In this document: piece after piece, positions 11,201 through 11,871 of the stretch
How the letters are laid out: every line of letters starts with the position of its first letter
How positions within the stretch are numbered: position 1 is the first letter of the stretch
From: Phoronis ovalis
Lineage: Eukaryota; Phoronida; Phoronidae
Length of the DNA stretch: 11,871 bases
Direction: 5' to 3'
NCBI GenBank assembly: GCA_028565635.1
Contig: JAOXYB010049625.1
Location: 1-11,871 of the forward strand
Translations under genes and position numbers: made by a program
The notes under the pieces: model-generated
The model's input: the letters and a program-made list of their open reading frames with translations, nothing else
Databases searched by the model: none
What the model was told of the DNA's origin: nothing

Positions 11201-11696
11201 TTCTGTTGAAGATAGCGCGTGGACTCTACACGAAAGCTGCAATATTTGATAACTTTGATCAACACAGCCGAAAAATAAATTATACCACTGTGAGAAGATG
11301 TGCGGTTTTATCCATTTATAGTAAAAAAATAACTGTATCTATAGATTTGATGCTGCATATCAGCAGTACAATTTTTTGAACAATTACCAATTATTTACTG
11401 TGTATATTGAAATTTTAAAATAATCCCAACCTCTTTCCCCATTTTCCCTTCTAACTGATCATGTTCCAAGGTTGCTACAAAGGCTCCGCTTTGTTTCTCC
11501 TGGACATTGGGTTTAATGGCCAATTCCTCTTTTCCTCCAAACAGCCACTTGACATTGAATGTGACGTATTCTGCATTTGGTTTGGTGTATCGAAACGAAC
11601 AAGTAAAGTGGTAACCTTTATCGGATACTATCGGATTTGATAAGACTGGATTATCGTCTAGGTTTAAATCAAGTAATACTTTTTTCTTCCCAGATT
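2171..11696 (-). CDS. VWDE: VWDE-like gene (von Willebrand factor D and EGF domain protein), 5'-partial, 16 exons
   Basis: The gene is read on the minus strand from 11696 to 2171. Sixteen exons with GT/AG borders join in consistent phase and give 763 whole codons without a stop. Domains in order: a beta-rich N-terminal region with cysteines; a vWD domain from WGDPHYKSFD through the RCGRASCIC strand to GVCGNANG; an EGF module with six cysteines in classic spacing; then a cysteine-patterned module with CNVPPGFDVLTG, ITND, QCVDC and CQPSVSTRHW, which I know from mollusc and vertebrate VWDE-type proteins. The family is extracellular or cell-surface. No signal peptide is visible because the first exons are outside the window. 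Vertebrate VWDE has been linked to limb regeneration; a role here is not shown. No transmembrane segment was found in these exons. Individual exon edges are less certain than the family call. Confidence 0.9.
2440..2567 (-). CDS. VWDE: Exon O: ITND strand and CxxC segment
   Basis: After the split glycine it reads QSMNTVKISITNDRKLFSES, then KSFTFFKSQCVDCTPDGLCK and EK, before donor gtacgt. The strand with ITND followed by FSES and a C-x2-C pair is expected directly after PPGF in this family. I use the acceptor cgtaaattttcag (exon start 2567) because it gives the normal short distance from PPGFDVLTG to the strand. A second acceptor, tattttatag, 54 bases upstream (start 2621) is also in frame and would add 18 residues. 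Confidence 0.87.
2764..2851 (-). CDS. VWDE: Exon N: CNVPPGFDVLTG segment
   Basis: The acceptor is gcgtacattacag and the donor gtatct. It reads DVAKAEKKAEFKSFREIA and CNVPPGFDVLT plus one base. A cysteine followed by PPGF is a firm marker of this extracellular module. It leaves in phase 1. Confidence 0.9.
3150..3252 (-). CDS. VWDE: Exon M: post-EGF cysteine segment
   Basis: The acceptor is ttccataattttttcag and the donor gtaaag. After a split tyrosine it reads KNNCDVEKEPCTSILVIAD, then NIQENDELSCRFEES. The C....PC...........L.C pattern after the EGF module matches VWDE proteins. The 103 bp enter in phase 2 and leave in phase 0. A plus-strand open frame across the same bases is a hydrophobic shadow. 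Confidence 0.87.
3253..4183 (-). other. Intron L-M with a MITE fragment
   Basis: A 931-bp intron. Bases 3634-3987 are a hAT-like MITE fragment described separately. The AT-rich remainder, including an open plus-strand frame near 3200-3520, has nothing recognisable. Confidence 0.75.
3634..3987. mobile_element. hAT-like MITE copy, left tip missing
   Basis: It shares both arms with the complete element at 9847-10341: left arm TCTTCTCAACTAACGTCTGG and TTCAATTTAACAAGAGCGAA, centre TAGTCCACTGTTATACCT, right arm AAATAAAGGGATTATCGTTC. It ends in the intact tip GGATGGATTTATTCAGACTG. The outer ~35 bases of the left arm are absent, so no target duplication can be read. Confidence 0.8.
4184..4431 (-). 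CDS. VWDE: Exon L: EGF module
   Basis: The exon encodes 82 residues plus two bases. It starts MTQSATNALDTQC and later reads FCPNQCSNHGICYQGTC and YCDDGFDTEDCSFES, ending APTFIDFV before donor gtaagt. The six cysteines with spacing C-x3-C-x5-C-x4-C-x-C-x8-C make one standard EGF domain. The acceptor gttttgag|ATG is poor in pyrimidines; the better-looking cag eight bases upstream would put the exon out of phase with exon K and into a stop. The ATG here is an internal methionine, not a start. Confidence 0.88.
4432..4938 (-). other. Intron K-L with a foldback element
   Basis: A 507-bp intron holding the 85-bp foldback element at 4544-4628. Nothing else is recognised. Confidence 0.7.
4544..4628. 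mobile_element. 85-bp foldback derivative of the hAT-like MITE
   Basis: Almost the whole element is one hairpin: 4564-4582 pairs with 4590-4608 (16 of 19 bases) around a 7-base loop. The outer parts, CAGTCTAACTAAATCTAGC on the left and GATGGATTTATTCAGTCTG on the right, resemble the MITE tips. It thus looks like two terminal arms joined with no interior. No clear target duplication remains. Confidence 0.65.
4939..5105 (-). CDS. VWDE: Exon K: four-cysteine segment before the EGF module
   Basis: The acceptor is caatatttcag and the donor gtatta. It reads SKRDVINWPTQSGITEAEAK, then LHCMNLFTGQKADICFNAT, then TSFIESCISDIL. The A...C......C.......SCxxDI pattern is the one expected before the EGF module. 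The frame stays open past the donor for a few residues, but the join to exon L gives SCISDILMTQSATNAL, which fits the family better. Confidence 0.85.
5106..5489 (-). other. Intron J-K with a MITE fragment
   Basis: A 384-bp intron, about half of it the MITE fragment at 5225-5422. The rest is plain AT-rich sequence. Confidence 0.7.
5225..5422. mobile_element. hAT-like MITE, right half only
   Basis: Begins inside the family's centre (GTGTGATTG, then AAGTCCACTG), continues through AAATAAAGGGATTATCGTTC and ends GGATGGATTTATTCAAACT. This matches the right half of the copies at 3634-3987 and 9847-10341. The left half is absent. Confidence 0.78.
5490..5559 (-). CDS. VWDE: Exon J: short basic linker
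   Basis: The 70-bp exon lies between acceptor ttctttaatag and donor gtacgt. It reads RDKADHRWMEVTDSLKL and then RQRGRR plus one base. It is charged with no cysteines, and recognisable only by its position and phase: it enters in phase 0 from exon I and leaves in phase 1, as exon K needs. This is the least certain of the internal exons. A further donor gtaccg four bases downstream would break the phase. Confidence 0.68.
5560..5880 (-). other. Intron I-J, nothing recognised
   Basis: A 321-bp intron. A plus-strand open frame runs through much of it but has no recognised similarity. No repeat is seen. Confidence 0.55.
5881..6022 (-). CDS. VWDE: Exon I: CRC segment after the vWD domain
   Basis: The acceptor is aaatttgtttccag and the donor gtatgt. 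After the split lysine codon it reads VGKKSLLSNTNVPPGTAKKV, then LKPLCRCPQDGTMDC, then TTNAYTSPQIT. The WKV..SL start and the C-x-C pair a few tens of residues later match the region just after vWD in this family. It leaves in phase 0. Confidence 0.88.
6023..6569 (-). other. Intron H-I, nothing recognised
   Basis: A 547-bp AT-rich intron with a small GC-richer patch near 6355-6400. No MITE arm or coding similarity was found. Confidence 0.55.
6570..6790 (-). CDS. VWDE: Exon H: end of the vWD domain (GVCGNANG)
   Basis: The acceptor is ttaactctag and the donor AA|gtgagt. The exon begins VYTPSGNYISAQTS, continues KLYMNVNLQ, then VKGVCGNANGISTDDFVGP and ends FPDEFFNEW plus two bases. P-SG-x-Y followed by a MNV strand and G-x-CGNxNG...DDF is the standard close of a vWD domain; the N and D residues there belong to the usual calcium site. 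It is preceded by the largest intron of the window, which holds a LINE remnant and a MITE fragment. Confidence 0.93.
6964..7607 (+). pseudogene. Decayed LINE (non-LTR) reverse-transcriptase C-terminal region
   Basis: Pieces in different frames follow one another in the order of the end of a LINE ORF2. They are KQWLKTKLSLMGKITII (from 6964), FYKFIWDGKPDK (from 7084), DYDKEDFKMIHL (from 7133), INIWDGNFNPDEHF with MQNMFVRDVL (frame of 7207), then WYNSHIRVNNQPVYY and IREDGNFLSYHDFVQGY (frame of 7407) ending in a stop at 7605-7607. FIWDGKPDK, FxRDVL and WxNSxIR...DGxFLSxxxF are typical of L1/Tx1-like elements of aquatic animals. Frameshifts and stops show it is dead. The endonuclease and catalytic RT core are missing. 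It runs opposite to the host gene. Confidence 0.75.
7610..7651 (+). repeat. Hairpin just after the LINE stop codon
   Basis: GTATAGTGTT (7610-7619) and AACACTATAC (7642-7651) are a perfect 10-bp inverted repeat around 22 bases, starting three bases after the LINE frame's stop. Confidence 0.5.
7798..7939. mobile_element. hAT-like MITE, one arm only, reverse orientation
   Basis: This is the reverse complement of the left arm of the 9847-10341 element: AAAAGTTTAATGCCG, then CGCTCTTGCTAAATTGAAGG, then CAGACATTAGATAAGAAGGT, ending in the tip GGATGTATTCAGACTG. The other arm is absent. Confidence 0.75.
8109..8288 (-). CDS. VWDE: Exon G: core of the vWD domain
   Basis: Sixty codons lie between acceptor cgtatatttcag and donor gtatag, phase 0 at both ends. 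It starts VQVRHTRCGRASCICAFAV, then RDGVDVVKVDVC, then FRIFKSRNGKEYK. The VQVR..RC....C.CA.AVR pattern with a following VxVDxC strand is typical of the vWD domain of VWDE proteins. The four cysteines are all in place. The small donor gtatag is acceptable because exon H joins it with a matching strand. Confidence 0.93.
8556..8619 (-). CDS. VWDE: Exon F: second strand of the vWD domain
   Basis: This short 64-bp exon lies between acceptor cgtgttttag and donor gtatgt. It reads QYNNYQVGEYVMYTNKDDD and AE after the split glycine codon. In vWD domains the FDG...Y...G.Y.ly pattern follows the GDPH motif, and the spacing here is normal. It leaves in phase 0. Confidence 0.9.
8620..8949 (-). other. Intron E-F, nothing recognised
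   Basis: A 330-bp intron, AT-rich, partly covered by a plus-strand open frame without recognised similarity. No repeat arm was found. Confidence 0.55.
8950..9026 (-). CDS. VWDE: Exon E: start of the vWD domain (WGDPHY)
   Basis: The exon follows the acceptor acttctgttgcag. It reads IETIKNETKTCTPWGDPHYK and then SFDSS plus two bases before donor gtaggt. C-x-P-WGDPHY-x-x-FD is the hallmark opening of a von Willebrand factor type D domain, so this exon anchors the identification of the gene. Its 77 bp end in phase 2, which exon F completes to glycine. Confidence 0.92.
9305..9510 (-). CDS. VWDE: Exon D: linker leading into the vWD domain
   Basis: This exon encodes about 68 residues: VEDSCQQQLNQIKWN, then LAKTKFKLNTV, then VVNLSIQVRNQKNRKRAKPF and YTFPGVS. 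The last strand, ending in FPGVS, fits the position where family members have a proline-containing strand just before the vWD domain. The donor is TCG|gtattt. The acceptor is uncertain: AG dinucleotides just before 9516, 9510 and 9507 all keep the frame after exon C, so the exon can start with LLAVED, PVED or LED after the split codon. I list the middle one. The frame stays open upstream and is strongly hydrophobic, but that is the intron's pyrimidine-rich side. Confidence 0.8.
9839..9846. repeat. Left target-site duplication TGTTCGAC
   Basis: Abuts the CAGTCT tip of the complete MITE and recurs exactly at 10342-10349. Confidence 0.8.
9847..10341. mobile_element. Complete hAT-like MITE, ~495 bp
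   Basis: The left tip is CAGTCTGGATAAATCCATC; the right tip read inward is CTGTCTAAATAAACTCATC. The arms stay similar for some 80 bases, including a perfect 17-bp inverted pair, TTAACCATAGTCAATTT (9907-9923) and its complement (10268-10284). A perfect 8-bp direct repeat, TGTTCGAC, flanks it at 9839-9846 and 10342-10349. CAG tips with an 8-bp duplication point to the hAT superfamily. There is no transposase. The centre has sequence not seen in the shorter copies. Confidence 0.85.
10342..10349. repeat. Right target-site duplication TGTTCGAC
   Basis: Exact copy of 9839-9846, directly after the right end of the complete MITE if that end is taken as AGACAGA. Confidence 0.78.
10564..10696 (-). CDS. 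VWDE: Exon C: two-cysteine segment of the N-terminal region
   Basis: The acceptor is aaaaatttag and the donor is the strong gtaagtg. The exon encodes 44 residues plus one base. It starts AYSSRSQVYESEKAPTEV and continues VESTVPLICDDGDTCEMDLL. The PLIC...DTCEM cysteine pair and the following hydrophobic strand fit the extracellular N-terminal half of the family. It enters in phase 0 and leaves in phase 1, matching both neighbours. The intron before it (10697-11155) holds nothing I can name. Confidence 0.85.
10697..11155 (-). other. Intron B-C, nothing recognised
   Basis: A 459-bp AT-rich intron. I see no MITE arm, coding similarity or clear inverted repeat. Confidence 0.55.
11156..11236 (-). 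CDS. VWDE: Exon B: cysteine strand LSCRVHA
   Basis: This 81-bp exon (27 codons, phase 0 at both ends) lies between acceptor atattgcag and donor gtaatg. It reads LSCRVHALSSTETGAS then LPSNAYPLELR. The pattern of a cysteine strand followed by a loop and SNAYPLEL completes the module begun in exon A. Its cysteine probably pairs with the one in exon A; that pairing is inference. The opposite strand has an open frame here with no family resemblance, which I regard as a shadow. Confidence 0.8.
11431..11696 (-). CDS. VWDE: Exon A: N-terminal beta-rich region of the VWDE-like protein
   Basis: This is the first exon visible. It follows the acceptor ttacaatacttttttag and begins with the last two bases of a codon, so at least one exon lies upstream outside the window. 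It encodes about 88 residues with alternating hydrophobic positions, including YHFTCSFRYTKP and FNVKWLFGGKEEL, which suggests an extracellular beta-sandwich module. I end it at GKE before the weak donor gttggg, because joining to exon B then gives KELSCRVHA, a cysteine strand expected at this point in the family. The other possible donor, 32 bases further on (A|gtaaat, exon end 11399), shifts phase and would make exon B lose this cysteine. Confidence 0.82.
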
Positions 11697-11871
11697 CTAA
11701 AAAAGTATTGTAAAAAAGATAACGATTTAACATAACAAAAATAATAGCCATGTAGTATTGGAATAATGAAGTTTAACAAAGTAGGATATTGTCTTTCAAA
11801 TTATGAGGTAATAATTAGCGTGTTTCTAATTATTTCACTAAGCGTTACAGTTATGTTTTAGTATATATATA

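Noticed and set aside
11167-11379. 70-residue plus-strand open frame
   Set aside because: It is antisense to exon B and the neighbouring intron; no domain seen.

Overview
This looks like nuclear DNA of a lophotrochozoan animal, most likely a bivalve or other mollusc. It is AT-rich, has no compact bacterial gene layout, carries many small exons with GT/AG borders, and is dotted with short non-autonomous DNA transposons. The species cannot be fixed from the sequence alone.

One multi-exon gene on the minus strand fills about 1.5-11.7 kb. Sixteen exons (A to P, 11696 down to 2171) were read by hand. All 15 junctions keep phase, and together they give one open frame of 763 whole codons. The protein is a secreted or surface-type von Willebrand factor D and EGF domain-containing protein (VWDE-like). 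Its order is: a beta-rich cysteine-containing N-terminal region (exons A-D), a full vWD domain opening with WGDPHYKSFD and closing near GVCGNANG (E-H), a linker (I-K), one EGF module (L), and the cysteine-patterned VWDE module with PPGF, an SxTND-type strand, CxxC, and a CQPS-to-W end (M-P). The 5' end lies outside the window. The 3' end is uncertain: a possible last exon (1471-1560) with a polyadenylation signal joins in frame only if exon P uses an inner donor.

The introns carry mobile DNA. One complete hAT-like MITE (9847-10341, perfect 8-bp target duplication) has three damaged relatives and one 85-bp foldback derivative in four other introns of the same gene. The largest intron (6791-8108) also holds a decayed LINE reverse-transcriptase tail in the opposite orientation to the host gene.

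Downstream of the gene (1-1420) there is no coding evidence, but there is a second, unrelated 307-bp MITE with CCCGGGGGGCA tips, a perfect 8-bp target duplication, and an internal degenerate tandem repeat.

No tRNA, rRNA, CRISPR or prokaryotic feature was seen. The gene is probably a member of a known animal family. The least ordinary parts are its undecided 3' end, its alternative acceptors, and the transposon family in its introns.
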